Shown: positions 27,637-35,722 of the stretch, piece after piece
Numbering within the stretch: position 1 is the first letter of the stretch
Layout: each line of letters begins with the position of its first letter
DNA from: Synechococcus sp. AG-679-B05
GTDB taxonomy: Bacteria > Cyanobacteriota > Cyanobacteriia > PCC-6307 > Cyanobiaceae
NCBI GenBank assembly: GCA_003210795.1
Contig: QCUJ01000015.1
Span: forward strand, 1-37,823
DNA: 37,823 nucleotides
Direction: 5' to 3'
Program-made: the position numbers and the translations under genes
Notes under the pieces: generated by a model
What the model was told of the DNA's origin: nothing
The model's input: only the letters and a program-made list of their open reading frames with translations
Database searches by the model: none

Positions 27637-29120
27637 CCCTTCAGAGCTCCCTCCAGGTCGCCATCAAAGCTCGGTTGGCGCCAGCTCCAGTTGCCTTCAG
27701 ACGTCCCCGGGGTGTTGAACCGAGCTGCATCGTCGAGATGCAGCAGATCCTGCAGCGGGGCCACCACCAGTTCAGCAGGAGTGGCAAAGGCCATGTCGAA
27801 CAGATGCCAGGCCGGTGCTTCCATCTCGCCGTGCACTCTTGAGGAGATCCGGTTGCGGCTGTCGTGATCCAGTCTGTTCCACCAGCCCAGAGTGGTGGGG
27901 TTGTCGTGGGTTCCGGTGTAGACCACCCAACGCCGTCCTTCGATGTTTTCCGGCAGATAGGGGTTGTCTGCGAGGCCGTCGAAAGCGAATTGCAACACCT
28001 TCATCCCAGGGAGCTGGAAGCCATCCCGTAGGGCCTCCACATCCGGGGTGATCACCCCAAGGTCTTCAGCGATGAGGGCTAGAAAACCACCTCCGTCATG
28101 GCGTAGTTTGCTCAGCAGGGAGTGGCCTGGTGAGGCTTGCCACTGACCGTTCTGAGCTGTTTTGTCTTCACCCGGTACGGCCCAATAGGCAGCTAGTGCG
28201 CGGAAGTGATCCAGGCGTAACAGGTCGGCCAGCTGACGTTGTCGTGCAATTCGTTTCCTCCACCAGCGGAACCGGGTCAGCCGATGACGGCCCCAGCGAT
28301 AGACAGGTGACCCCCACAGTTGTCCGGTTTCGGAAAAATAATCAGGCGGCACGCCACTTTGCTTAGTGAGTTCGCCGTTCTCCTTGATCGTGAACAGGTT
28401 GCGGTGGCTCCAGACATCAGAGCTGTCGGCGCTCACATAAAACGGCAGATCACCGAACAGCAACACGCCTCGCTGTCGAGCCAGGTCTCGAATGGCCTGC
28501 CATTGGCGATCAAGATGCCACTGCTGAAGCTTGATCCGGAGTAGATCGTTCTCATGCTCCTCACTCCAGCTCTTCAGCGCATTGGTGTTGTGGTGGGCAA
28601 GGTCACTGGGCCAGCTCCACCAGGGTCCCTGATGTTGCGCATGCAGAACGCTGAAGCGGGCGTGATCGTCGAGCCATTCCTGGGTCTTGCACCAGCGCTC
28701 AAAGCTGTCGTGTGTGCTCTGGTCCTGTTGATTCCAAGCATCGAGCAGAGCATCAGCAAGGGCTGAACTGCGGCGATCGGCCAGCTCGAAATCAAGCTTC
28801 TCAACGCCGCTGACCGGTGCATCGGCGCCAGGAAGGGTGTTGGATGTTTCTGGGCCGATGAAGCCATCTCTCTGCAAATCCCCTGCATCGAGAAACCAGG
28901 GATTCAGCGCAAAGCAGGATGGTGAGCTGTAGGGCGAACCGGTGCAGTCCGGCGGAGCCAGAGGCAGCAGTTGCCAGACGCCGATGTTGTGATCGGCCAG
29001 CAGATTGATCCAGCGCCTTGAGGGTTCACCGAAACTTCCGCAGACGGGACTTCCAGGAAGAGCCGTGGGGTGCAGAAGCACACCACTACTGCGGGGTTGC
29101 GGCGGTGTGGGCTGAGCCAT
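27564..29120 (-). CDS. malQ: 4-alpha-glucanotransferase (amylomaltase, GH77)
   Basis: MalQ transfers glucan segments between maltodextrins and is part of glycogen breakdown. The 518-residue product has the GH77 catalytic residues: nucleophile D304 (LRLDHFRAL), acid/base E352 (LIAEDLGVIT) and D406 (YTGTHDNPTT). The N-terminal SSGVLLHPTALPG and the GDLPFYVSADSSDVW segment are also typical. It ends with ALKGYGERGSIWGRS and about 12 further residues. The 3' end overlaps the convergent RodZ-like gene by 73 bases. It lies downstream of bciA on the same strand, with a 32-base gap. Confidence 0.95.
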   Translation of the reverse strand: MAQPTPPQPRSSGVLLHPTALPGSPVCGSFGEPSRRWINLLADHNIGVWQLLPLAPPDCTGSPYSSPSCFALNPWFLDAGDLQRDGFIGPETSNTLPGADAPVSGVEKLDFELADRRSSALADALLDAWNQQDQSTHDSFERWCKTQEWLDDHARFSVLHAQHQGPWWSWPSDLAHHNTNALKSWSEEHENDLLRIKLQQWHLDRQWQAIRDLARQRGVLLFGDLPFYVSADSSDVWSHRNLFTIKENGELTKQSGVPPDYFSETGQLWGSPVYRWGRHRLTRFRWWRKRIARQRQLADLLRLDHFRALAAYWAVPGEDKTAQNGQWQASPGHSLLSKLRHDGGGFLALIAEDLGVITPDVEALRDGFQLPGMKVLQFAFDGLADNPYLPENIEGRRWVVYTGTHDNPTTLGWWNRLDHDSRNRISSRVHGEMEAPAWHLFDMAFATPAELVVAPLQDLLHLDDAARFNTPGTSEGNWSWRQPSFDGDLEGALKGYGERGSIWGRSRDGASALLSSTR

Positions 29121-29152
29121 CGGTTCTCTGATCTTTTCTCAGGATGGCCCTG

Positions 29153-30181
29153 TCAGAACAAAGCTGCATCGCCGAGGTCCTGGCCGGCCATGCCATCCCT
29201 CACCACACGCTTAAAGAACTGTTCCAGGGTGTCTTCGCCGTAGGAGGGGGTCGCGTCGGCGTCGTAGCACTGCCGCCCCTCATCCCACACCAGCATTGAT
29301 TCGGCGGCGTAATAGCGGCCGATGCGGCCGAATTCGGCGGTGTCCTGAAGTGCAGGGAATAGGTTGGACAGCCCCTGCAGAAGGGCGATCGGGCCATCCA
29401 TCAGCGCGATGGGGACCGACAGCATCCGCGGTTTTCGGTCCAGTGCTCGGAAGAGCATCTCCCCCTGTTGCTTGGCGCTCAGGGCCGGTCCGGGGCCACC
29501 GATGGGAAGCACCTGATTGATCTTGTCTGCATCGCTGATGCAATCCGCCATGAACCGCGCCAGATCCACTTCGCTGATCGGCTTGCAGCTGGCGAGCTCA
29601 CCTCCTCCGAACATCACATAGGGCCCCCCTTTACGGCAGCTCTCCACCTGTCCGCCAAGGCTTTTGAAGAAGGCCGTCGGCCGCACGATCGAATAGGTCA
29701 TCTCCCCATCCGCCTGCAGTTCCGCTTCAAATGCCAGCTTGGCTTTCTGGAATTCCAGAAGCGGTTTCTGCACGCAGATGGCGGACAGCAACACATAGTG
29801 CGCCGCACCGGCTCGACGACCTTCCCGATAAGTGTTCAGTGTGGCTTGGTGATCAATCGCCCATGCGTCCTTCCGTCCCCCTGTGCGAGAAGCAAGGCAG
29901 GACACAACCACATCGGCCGGTTGGTCAAACGCTTCGGCTGCAATCGACGCAGGATCGGTGACGTCACCGAAACGCACCAATGCACCTGGGAAGTCGGCTG
30001 TCACGACGTCGCGGGTTTGCTTGCCGCCGATGCCACTGCGGTCACGCGCGAAGGCCACAACCTGGTATCTGCGCTGCAGGAGCTCCTTCACAACAAAGCG
30101 GCCGATGTATCCGGTTGCACCGAAGACGACCACACGAACCTCTTCCGGTGGACGGTTGCGGAAGTCAGTGCGCGGGGTCAT
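29153..30181 (-). CDS. bciA: Divinyl (proto)chlorophyllide 8-vinyl reductase, BciA/DVR type
   Basis: This 342-residue SDR-type (NmrA-like) reductase has an NADPH loop, [18 protein letters not shown], near residues 17-34. Segments [35 protein letters not shown] and [19 protein letters not shown] closely resemble plant DVR and cyanobacterial BciA. These enzymes reduce the 8-vinyl group in chlorophyll synthesis. In marine picocyanobacteria, Synechococcus generally makes monovinyl chlorophyll while Prochlorococcus has divinyl chlorophyll, so the gene argues for Synechococcus. It is divergent from the second LCP-like gene. Confidence 0.9.
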   Translation of the reverse strand: MTPRTDFRNRPPEEVRVVVFGATGYIGRFVVKELLQRRYQVVAFARDRSGIGGKQTRDVVTADFPGALVRFGDVTDPASIAAEAFDQPADVVVSCLASRTGGRKDAWAIDHQATLNTYREGRRAGAAHYVLLSAICVQKPLLEFQKAKLAFEAELQADGEMTYSIVRPTAFFKSLGGQVESCRKGGPYVMFGGGELASCKPISEVDLARFMADCISDADKINQVLPIGGPGPALSAKQQGEMLFRALDRKPRMLSVPIALMDGPIALLQGLSNLFPALQDTAEFGRIGRYYAAESMLVWDEGRQCYDADATPSYGEDTLEQFFKRVVRDGMAGQDLGDAALF

Positions 30182-30237
30182 GGCGCTGAAAGTTGGACGA
30201 TTGGGCGAAACTAAGCGCCGTTGGCGTTGATGGGTCG

Positions 30238-31197
30238 ATGACGACCTCCGAACCGAAGCCGAAGTCCCAAGGTTTGACAGGGCATCCGTGGCGGATTTCG
30301 CTTCGGGTTGCCTCCTTGTTGGCAGGTGTGGGTGCCATGGGTTGGTTGATTGGCTTGGTGTGGCCGGAACCGGATCAAGTGGCGGGCGATACTCCGCAGA
30401 CCATTGAAAACCCCGCCAGCCTTGCCCCCTATCCCACAGCGCCGGTCACCGTTCTGCTGGTGGGCATTGATTCCGATCGGGTGGGTGACTCCAGCAACGG
30501 AGCCGCCCCTGAAGGAGTGGCCAATGCTGATGCATTACTCCTTGTTCGAATCGATGCATCCCGCCGGCTTGAGATTCTCCAAATCCCCACCGAACTGGCG
30601 GTTCAGTCGCCTGGTGCAGATGCGCCCATCAGCCTCGCGAGCCTCTGGCAGGCCGGCGGTGTCAGCCTGCTGCGTGATGCCATCGCTGAAATCGTCGGTC
30701 TTGAAGACAGTCACCCCCAACGATTCGCCGTGATGCCACGGTCGGCGCTGCGTCAAATGGTGGATGGTCTTGGTTCCGTAGATGTGATTCTGAGTCAGTC
30801 CTTCGACCAGGAGGATTTCGCTCAGGACTACCGGGTGAAGCTCGATGCTGGCCGCCAAAGCCTCAATGGTTTGGAAGCCGAGCAGTTAGTGCGCTACCGC
30901 GTGAATGCAGCTGACAATCCCAACCGGCGGATTCGTCAGCAACAGCTGATCCGCGCTGTTGTGGATCAAATCCAGGCGCCCGATGGAATCAGTGGGTTGG
31001 CTGGTGTTCTCGGAGGTGTCAGCCCTCTGCTCGACACCAATCTGTCGAAGAGTGAAATACTCAGCCTCGCTGCCGCTGTGGTCGCCAGTCCACAGCCGGT
31101 GAAGATTACGCAACTTCCCCTGGCGGATCGGCCGGGGAATCAATCGCTGCGCCAGCTCAGCCCGGGGCAGTCGCTTCCTCTCTGGCCTGCGTATTGA
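30238..31197 (+). CDS. LCP-family protein with degenerate active-site motifs
   Basis: The 319-residue protein starts at the ATG at 30238; a TTG at 30193 is less likely. It has one membrane helix (about 22-41) and an LCP-like extracytoplasmic domain: [36 protein letters not shown] and [20 protein letters not shown]. The hallmark IPRD is replaced by IPTE, and the loop after it is short. The RxxxR-type basic stretch is partly kept. Compared with the intact LCP at 1379-2185, this copy may have lost transferase activity or changed substrate. Its last 41 bases overlap the convergent hypothetical gene. Confidence 0.75.
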   Translation: MTTSEPKPKSQGLTGHPWRISLRVASLLAGVGAMGWLIGLVWPEPDQVAGDTPQTIENPASLAPYPTAPVTVLLVGIDSDRVGDSSNGAAPEGVANADALLLVRIDASRRLEILQIPTELAVQSPGADAPISLASLWQAGGVSLLRDAIAEIVGLEDSHPQRFAVMPRSALRQMVDGLGSVDVILSQSFDQEDFAQDYRVKLDAGRQSLNGLEAEQLVRYRVNAADNPNRRIRQQQLIRAVVDQIQAPDGISGLAGVLGGVSPLLDTNLSKSEILSLAAAVVASPQPVKITQLPLADRPGNQSLRQLSPGQSLPLWPAY

Positions 31198-31693
31198 GGG
31201 CTTGCGTGACGCCGGATCTCTGGAGGCAGAGATGCAGGCGATCAAGCTCGAATGAATGGGCTGGGTCATCTAAGGCAGGAATCCATCCGCACCACGCGAG
31301 ACCATCGCGTCGGCGTTGTTCCGGGTTCCAGGCCCCCTGGATCTGAATCAAGCCCTGAAGCGGAGCACCGAGCTGATCACATAGCGCTGCATAGGCCGCA
31401 GCCTGGCCACTAACGCTGCCGTCAGCGTCCCCTGGAACCAGAAGAAGCAGGGGCTGACGCCAATCAGCGAGGGCCTCCAGCCAGTGGCCGCCATCAATTC
31501 TCTGGCGTGCGGGATCACCACTGAGCCGGGTCAACCCATGCGTGGGGTCTGTGAGCACGGAGGCAGGTGATGCGCCGGTTGCATGGATTTTGAGAGGAAG
31601 AGCCCAGAGCTTTGCCAAGGCTTCCGCCGCTTCCCTCATCCTTCGTTCCGGCACTGAGCCCGCTCCAACCAGCAGCGGGATTTCAGTGGACAT
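31157..31693 (-). CDS. Hypothetical protein, about 178 aa
   Basis: I do not recognise this protein. The ATG at 31693 (MSTEIPLLVGAGSVPERR) is preferred over one at 31717. It is soluble, with strands and Gly-rich turns (LLLLVPGDADGSVSGQ, LQGLIQIQGAWNPEQ) suggesting an alpha/beta fold. The C-terminal tail is polar. It is divergent from prs with 56 bases between starts, and its 3' end overlaps the LCP-like gene by 41 bases. Confidence 0.6.
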   Translation of the reverse strand: MSTEIPLLVGAGSVPERRMREAAEALAKLWALPLKIHATGASPASVLTDPTHGLTRLSGDPARQRIDGGHWLEALADWRQPLLLLVPGDADGSVSGQAAAYAALCDQLGAPLQGLIQIQGAWNPEQRRRDGLAWCGWIPALDDPAHSFELDRLHLCLQRSGVTQALNTQAREEATAPG

Positions 31694-31749
31694 GGGTGTC
31701 CTGCTCAGCATTACCATCGGATTACAACAGACTTTGTCCCGCGGGCGCC

Positions 31750-32745
31750 GTGACCAGTTTTCTGACCACAGCCCGCACGAACCAAGCCGATGAGCTTCCT
31801 GACAGCCGCCGTTTGAGGTTGTTCAGCGGAACATCGAATCCTGCCCTGGCGCGCGAAATTGCTACGTATCTCGGCGTTCCGGATGGCCCGCGCGTTTGCA
31901 AACGTTTTGCAGATGGAGAGCTCTACGTCCAGATCCAGGAATCGATTCGCGGTTGCGACGTTTTTCTGATTCAGCCCACCTGTGCTCCAGTGAATGATCA
32001 CCTGATGGAGCTGCTGATCATGGTGGACGCTTGCCGCCGAGCCTCTGCGAGGCAGATCACTGCCGTTGTTCCGTACTACGGCTATGCCAGAGCTGATCGC
32101 AAAACCGCAGGACGCGAATCGATCACGGCCAAGCTCACGGCCAATCTGCTCGTGAAATCGGGTGTTGATCGGGTGCTCGCGATGGACCTTCACTCGGCGC
32201 AGATCCAGGGGTATTTCGACATTCCCTGCGATCACATTTATGGGTCACCTGTTCTGGTGGATTACCTCTCAAAACAGAATCTCGGTGACATCGTTGTGGT
32301 GTCTCCGGACGTTGGAGGTGTCGCCAGGGCTCGGGCCTTCGCAAAACAAATGAATGATGCGCCATTGGCCATCATCGACAAGCGGCGCACCGGCCACAAC
32401 ATGGCGGAAAGCCTCACGGTGATCGGCGATGTTTCCGGCCGCACAGCCGTTCTGATCGACGACATGATCGACACCGGTGGCACGATCTGTGCCGGGGCCC
32501 GTCTGTTGCGTCAGCAAGGTGCCAATCGTGTGCTTGCTTGTGCAAGCCATGCGGTCTTTTCTCCACCGGCATCAGAGAGATTGTCTGCAGAAGGTCTGTT
32601 TGAACAGGTGGTCGTCACCAACAGCATTCCGATCCCACAGGACCGAATGTTCCCTCAGCTCCATGTACTGTCTGTTGCCACGATGCTCGGCGAAGCGATC
32701 TGGCGCATTCATGAAGAGAGCTCTGTCAGTTCGATGTTCCGTTAG
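31750..32745 (+). CDS. prs: Ribose-phosphate pyrophosphokinase
   Basis: Prs makes PRPP from ribose 5-phosphate and ATP for nucleotide, NAD, His and Trp synthesis. The GTG at 31750 gives 331 residues beginning MTSFLTTARTNQ; the open frame continues upstream without homology. Motifs: LRLFSGTSNPALAREIA at the start, the FADGELYVQI loop, VVPYYGYARADRK, the DLHSAQIQGYFDIP metal site, VVSPDVGGVARAR, and the PRPP loop VLIDDMIDTGGTI. Length is normal. A structured intergenic region follows. Confidence 0.95.
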   Translation: MTSFLTTARTNQADELPDSRRLRLFSGTSNPALAREIATYLGVPDGPRVCKRFADGELYVQIQESIRGCDVFLIQPTCAPVNDHLMELLIMVDACRRASARQITAVVPYYGYARADRKTAGRESITAKLTANLLVKSGVDRVLAMDLHSAQIQGYFDIPCDHIYGSPVLVDYLSKQNLGDIVVVSPDVGGVARARAFAKQMNDAPLAIIDKRRTGHNMAESLTVIGDVSGRTAVLIDDMIDTGGTICAGARLLRQQGANRVLACASHAVFSPPASERLSAEGLFEQVVVTNSIPIPQDRMFPQLHVLSVATMLGEAIWRIHEESSVSSMFR

Positions 32746-32763
32746 ATCAGTCAAAGAGACCTA

Positions 32764-32793
32764 ACAGCCATTCCAAGCCGACAGCCATTCCAA
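32764..32793 (+). repeat. 13-bp direct repeat, 17-bp period, downstream of prs
   Basis: Two exact copies of ACAGCCATTCCAA start at 32764 and 32781, separated by GCCG. They lie just after the prs stop. They could be a protein or RNA binding site, or a small tandem duplication. Confidence 0.8.
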
Positions 32794-32962
32794 CCCTTAC
32801 TAAGGGGCTGATTGGGAGAAACGGCAACGTTCGGTTCCAAAAAGAGGCGGCTAGGGGTGCCGCCCATGACCAAAGGGGATGCGTCGACAAGGCTGGTACG
32901 ACCAGCGTGACCACCCTCTCCAAGTTGTTGGTGCTTCTGTGGGTGTTGTTAACGAAGTTCAG

Positions 32963-33060
32963 AAAAAAGGGGGGTGTTCCCTAAGCACCCCCGCGTTTTC
33001 GACGCATGCCCCCTTCACCGGAAGGAAGCTTTGTGAGGTTGACGTAAGAACGACCCATCA
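32963..33060 (-). ncRNA. Candidate small transcript B with micro-ORF and terminator
   Basis: Read on minus, a CCTTC-CGGT-GAAGG hairpin is followed by GGGGGC, then a micro-ORF at 33007-32981 (MRRKRGGA, stop TAG). The stop lies in the loop of a strong terminator: GGGGGTG, a 9-base loop, CACCCCC and then six Ts, ending at 32963. The 5' limit is a guess because no clear promoter is visible. It parallels module A just upstream on the same strand. Confidence 0.35.
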
Positions 33061-33104
33061 GCCGTTGCCATGACGACCAAACAGCGGCTGGGTGTGGAAC
33101 CCAT

Positions 33105-33200
33105 AAAAAAGGAAGGCCCCCTCAGGCCTCCCAGGTTCGACGCATTCATGCCCCCCTTTAAGGAGCTGTACTGATCGTCGCTAACCAATGGCCCGGTTCG
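33105..33200 (-). ncRNA. Candidate small transcript A with micro-ORF and terminator
   Basis: Read on minus, CTCCTTAAAGGGGGGCATGA precedes a micro-ORF at 33145-33122 (MRRTWEA, stop TGA). The stop falls in the loop of a hairpin (GGAGGCC paired with GGCCTTCC) followed by six Ts, ending at 33105. A TTATATA sequence near 33210 could be a -10 element, giving a transcript of about 95 nt. The layout repeats that of module B. Existence of the transcript is inferred. Confidence 0.38.
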
Positions 33201-33326
33201 CTATGCGTATATAAGCCCATTGAGAAGAGGGGCTTGCGGGGGGCAAGGTTTAAAGGAGTCAGGGCTTGCCAAGCCCTGTTGCCAACTCCAAAAAGCTGCT
33301 GCTTTCGTTGAGTCCCTCATTGACTG

Positions 33327-34475
33327 GTGCCTCTTAAATCCGTACGCCGTGTTCTGGCTCTTGCTCTGAGCCTCGGGTTTGTTACGGCGGCTCAGGCTGA
33401 GTCGCGTATGGAACGCTTGCTGAAGCCTTACTCCACGACAGGCGTCTGGCTGACCAACAGTCCCAGCACTCTCTATTACGAACGTGACCGCATCGCTGAA
33501 GCGATGAAGGAGCTCCAGGCGGCCGGCTTTAACCGTGTTCTGCCGAATGTCTGGAGTCGTGGCGCCACCTTTCACCCAAGCGCGTATGCGCCGGTGGAGC
33601 CTTCGTTGCGAAAGGCCGGCGTTGCCATCGATCCGATCTGCACATTGGTTGATGAAGGTCGCAAGCGCGGCATTCAGGTGATGCCCTGGTTTGAGTACGG
33701 GCTGATGGAGCCCGCGACGTCTCAGGTGGTGCAGCACAACCCCGAATGGGTGCTCGCCCGTGCCGATGGTCAGCGGTGGATGACCATGCATGGCAGCCAT
33801 CGCATGGCCTGGCTGAATCCCGCCCATCCAGCGGTGAAAGAAAGGTTCATTGGTCTTGTGTTGGAAACCCTGAAGCGCTGCCCAATGCAGGGATTGCAGC
33901 TGGATGACCATTTCGCCTGGCCGGTGCAATTCGGTTACGACGGCTTTACGGCGGATCTTTATGAGCAGGAGACAGGCAGCCCACCGCCCCTGGATCACAC
34001 CAATCATGAATGGATGTCATGGCGGCGCCGAAAACTGACGCAACTGCTGCGGGACCTGCGCTCCCGTCTTCAACAGGACGGCCTGTCCAGTCGGATCAGC
34101 CTGTCCCCTGGACCATTCAGGCAGTCTTACAACCTTTGGCTGCAGGACTGGAAGCTGTGGGCCTTCGGCGAGCTGATCGATGAACTCGTTGTACAGAACT
34201 ACGCCTATTCCGTGAAGGGTTTTGCGCGTGATCTGGATCAGCCGGCTCTGCTCAAGGCTCGGGAGTGGAAGCTTCCCATCCAGATCGGAATCCTGGCGGG
34301 CTTTGGTCAACGCACCACCTCCACAGCGGATCTACAGGCCAAGGTGCGCCTGGCTCGTGATCGCGGTTTTGGTGTGATTTTCTTTTACTGGGAGGGTCTC
34401 TGGGGACGCCATGTGCCTGAACATCAGCGAATTCAGCGTTTCCGGGATTTACAGCAACTGGGATCTCAACCTTGA
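33327..34475 (+). CDS. Secreted glycosidase-like protein (GHL10/DUF187 family)
   Basis: The GTG at 33327 gives 382 residues with a signal peptide (LALALSLGFVTAAQAE, cleaved after AQA). The mature protein fits the GHL10 TIM-barrel family: TTGVWLTNSPSTLYY, AGFNRVLPNVWSRGATFHPS, GIQVMPWFEYGLM, GLQLDDHFAWP and a late GFGVIFFYWEGLWG strand. Related proteins are predicted to cleave polysaccharides or peptidoglycan-linked sugars; few are tested. It should act in the periplasm or outside the cell. It is followed 18 bases later by a small membrane-protein gene. Confidence 0.85.
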   Translation: MPLKSVRRVLALALSLGFVTAAQAESRMERLLKPYSTTGVWLTNSPSTLYYERDRIAEAMKELQAAGFNRVLPNVWSRGATFHPSAYAPVEPSLRKAGVAIDPICTLVDEGRKRGIQVMPWFEYGLMEPATSQVVQHNPEWVLARADGQRWMTMHGSHRMAWLNPAHPAVKERFIGLVLETLKRCPMQGLQLDDHFAWPVQFGYDGFTADLYEQETGSPPPLDHTNHEWMSWRRRKLTQLLRDLRSRLQQDGLSSRISLSPGPFRQSYNLWLQDWKLWAFGELIDELVVQNYAYSVKGFARDLDQPALLKAREWKLPIQIGILAGFGQRTTSTADLQAKVRLARDRGFGVIFFYWEGLWGRHVPEHQRIQRFRDLQQLGSQP

Positions 34476-34493
34476 AGGACAGGGTTCGCAGCC

Positions 34494-34730
34494 ATGACAG
34501 AAACAGAGCTCAATCGTCTGCGAGCCAAGCTGCGTCGCCTTGATCTCACTGAAGCGGCAATCAACTCCTGCTTGCACAAATTCGAGGCCGATCTTGAGAC
34601 CTACGCCTCCGCATCAAAGGTGATCGATGCTTGGGAAGGCCCGCCTGATCCCTCCCAAACGGTGCTGCAGGCCCTGGCCTGTGGTTTGATTGCGGCGGTG
34701 CTGGGCGGTTGGTTCGCATCTGTGTCCTGA
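34494..34730 (+). CDS. Small membrane-anchored hypothetical protein, 78 aa
   Basis: The N-terminal 50 residues are helical and charged (ELNRLRAKLRRLDLTEAAI, then LHKFEADLETYASA). A C-terminal membrane helix follows (VLQALACGLIAAVLGGWFA). The layout suggests a cytoplasmic helical domain tethered by its C-terminus. It follows the GHL10 gene by 18 bases and probably shares its transcript. Family not recognised. Confidence 0.65.
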   Translation: MTETELNRLRAKLRRLDLTEAAINSCLHKFEADLETYASASKVIDAWEGPPDPSQTVLQALACGLIAAVLGGWFASVS

Positions 34731-34774
34731 AACAACGTCGTGAAACGACGGCTTGAAACGACCAACCGAAATTC

Positions 34775-34945
34775 ATTCCCGACGTTCAAGCCCTGGAACT
34801 GGTTCTGTTCAGCGGTGGAGTGGCACTCACCTGTTCAGTGCTCGTCCTTTCATTTGGTCGCACCGATCGAGCCGAGCGTGAGAGAAGTGGCCGCCGACGG
34901 ATGCGCAAGCGCCTCAATCGAATGCTGTGGCTTCCACCGGACTGA
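34775..34945 (+). CDS. Possible small membrane protein lacking a standard start codon
   Basis: This frame encodes VQALELVLFSGGVALTCSVL with a clear hydrophobic helix, then a very basic tail (GRTDRAERERSGRRRMRKRL) ending WLPPD. The helix-plus-basic-tail pattern looks like a real small membrane protein, yet no ATG, GTG or TTG precedes the helix in this frame. An ATT at 34775 would give 56 residues; a GTG at 34820 would cut into the helix. A frameshift is another explanation. The stop is immediately next to the stop of the convergent permease gene. Confidence 0.4.
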   Translation: MPDVQALELVLFSGGVALTCSVLVLSFGRTDRAERERSGRRRMRKRLNRMLWLPPD

Positions 34946-35722
34946 TTACGGCCGGCGAAGGAACAGCAGCACCATGCAGAGAACTCCGATAAGGGGGCCT
35001 GGGGGTAGATCCAGCAGCACCGCAAGCATCATCCCTCCACCACAGAGCAAGAGCCCCGTACCAGAAGATTTCAGGATCAGGTTTCGCAGGCTGGTGCTGC
35101 GTTCCACATGAACCAGCACTGGGGCGCATAGCAGACCGATCACCAGCACGATGCCAACGGCCGTGATGGCGCTGATGACCACCAGTGCCGTAATCACGAT
35201 CGCGGTGAAACGGATCTGACTGACGGGACGTCTTGCTGCAAGAGCTCCTTCGGGATCGACACCGATGAACACCAGATCCTGGTAACGGTTGGAGAAAAAA
35301 AGCACAAGGGCGAGGGCTGCGACGCCGGTGCGGACCAGATCAATACCTCCTGCGGCAAGGATGTCGCCGAACAGAATTGACTCGAGATCGATACGGGCCT
35401 TCAGCAGGGGCACCAGCAGTACACCCAGGGCTGTGAACCCAGCCAGCACGGTGTTCATCGAACCCTCCTCGCGCCCTCGGAAGCGTTGGTTCAGGCGCTC
35501 CGCTACTAGGGCGCCGATCAGGCCACTGATTACCCCCCCAATACTTGGATCCACTTCCAAGGCGAGAGCTACCACAAGCCCTGGCAGCACAGAATGGGCC
35601 ATAAGGTTGGCCAGCAGGATGCGCCGCTGTGTGATCAACAGCGAACCTGCTGCCGGACAGATGCTGCCGACCATCAGGGCCATGAGGAGAGGTGTCGCCC
35701 ACCAGAGGTCAAATTCAGCCAC
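34946..35722 (-). CDS. znuB: Metal ABC transporter permease (ABC-3 family, ZnuB-like)
   Basis: This 258-residue integral membrane protein with about eight helices belongs to the ABC-3 permeases, which import zinc, manganese or iron. Recognisable parts are QRRILLANLMAHSVLPGL near the N-terminus and ILFGDILAAG in the middle. Its start overlaps the end of the ATPase gene by 8 bases, so the two are co-translated. The metal is not fixed by the permease sequence; the Zur-like operator at 36481 points to zinc. Confidence 0.88.
   Translation of the reverse strand: MAEFDLWWATPLLMALMVGSICPAAGSLLITQRRILLANLMAHSVLPGLVVALALEVDPSIGGVISGLIGALVAERLNQRFRGREEGSMNTVLAGFTALGVLLVPLLKARIDLESILFGDILAAGGIDLVRTGVAALALVLFFSNRYQDLVFIGVDPEGALAARRPVSQIRFTAIVITALVVISAITAVGIVLVIGLLCAPVLVHVERSTSLRNLILKSSGTGLLLCGGGMMLAVLLDLPPGPLIGVLCMVLLFLRRP

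Larger units (their letters stand above)
32746..33326. other. Structured 580-bp intergenic region without a convincing gene
   Basis: The stretch is dense in hairpins. On plus: GGCGGC-N7-GCCGCC at 32846-32864, GCTGGT-ACG-ACCAGC at 32892-32906, and an 8-bp stem CAGGGCTT-GCC-AAGCCCTG at 33260-33278. On minus: two terminators with six-T runs, described separately. A 64-codon plus-strand frame (32879-33073) runs through these structures and begins MRRQGWYDQR. Its composition is poor and I do not call it a gene. The nonamer ATGCGTCGA occurs three times, once on plus (32879) and twice on minus (33145 and 33007). Confidence 0.6.

Noticed and set aside
32806-32860. GGGGCTGATT near 32805 resembles the 5' end of tmRNA
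   Set aside because: No tag-peptide coding sequence, T-arm or matching acceptor 3' strand is present nearby, and marine picocyanobacteria use a permuted two-piece tmRNA.
32879-33073. 64-codon plus-strand frame beginning MRRQGWYDQR
   Set aside because: It runs through several hairpins and both strands of a terminator; composition after residue 30 is unlike a protein. Only its first codons are kept as part of the repeated motif.
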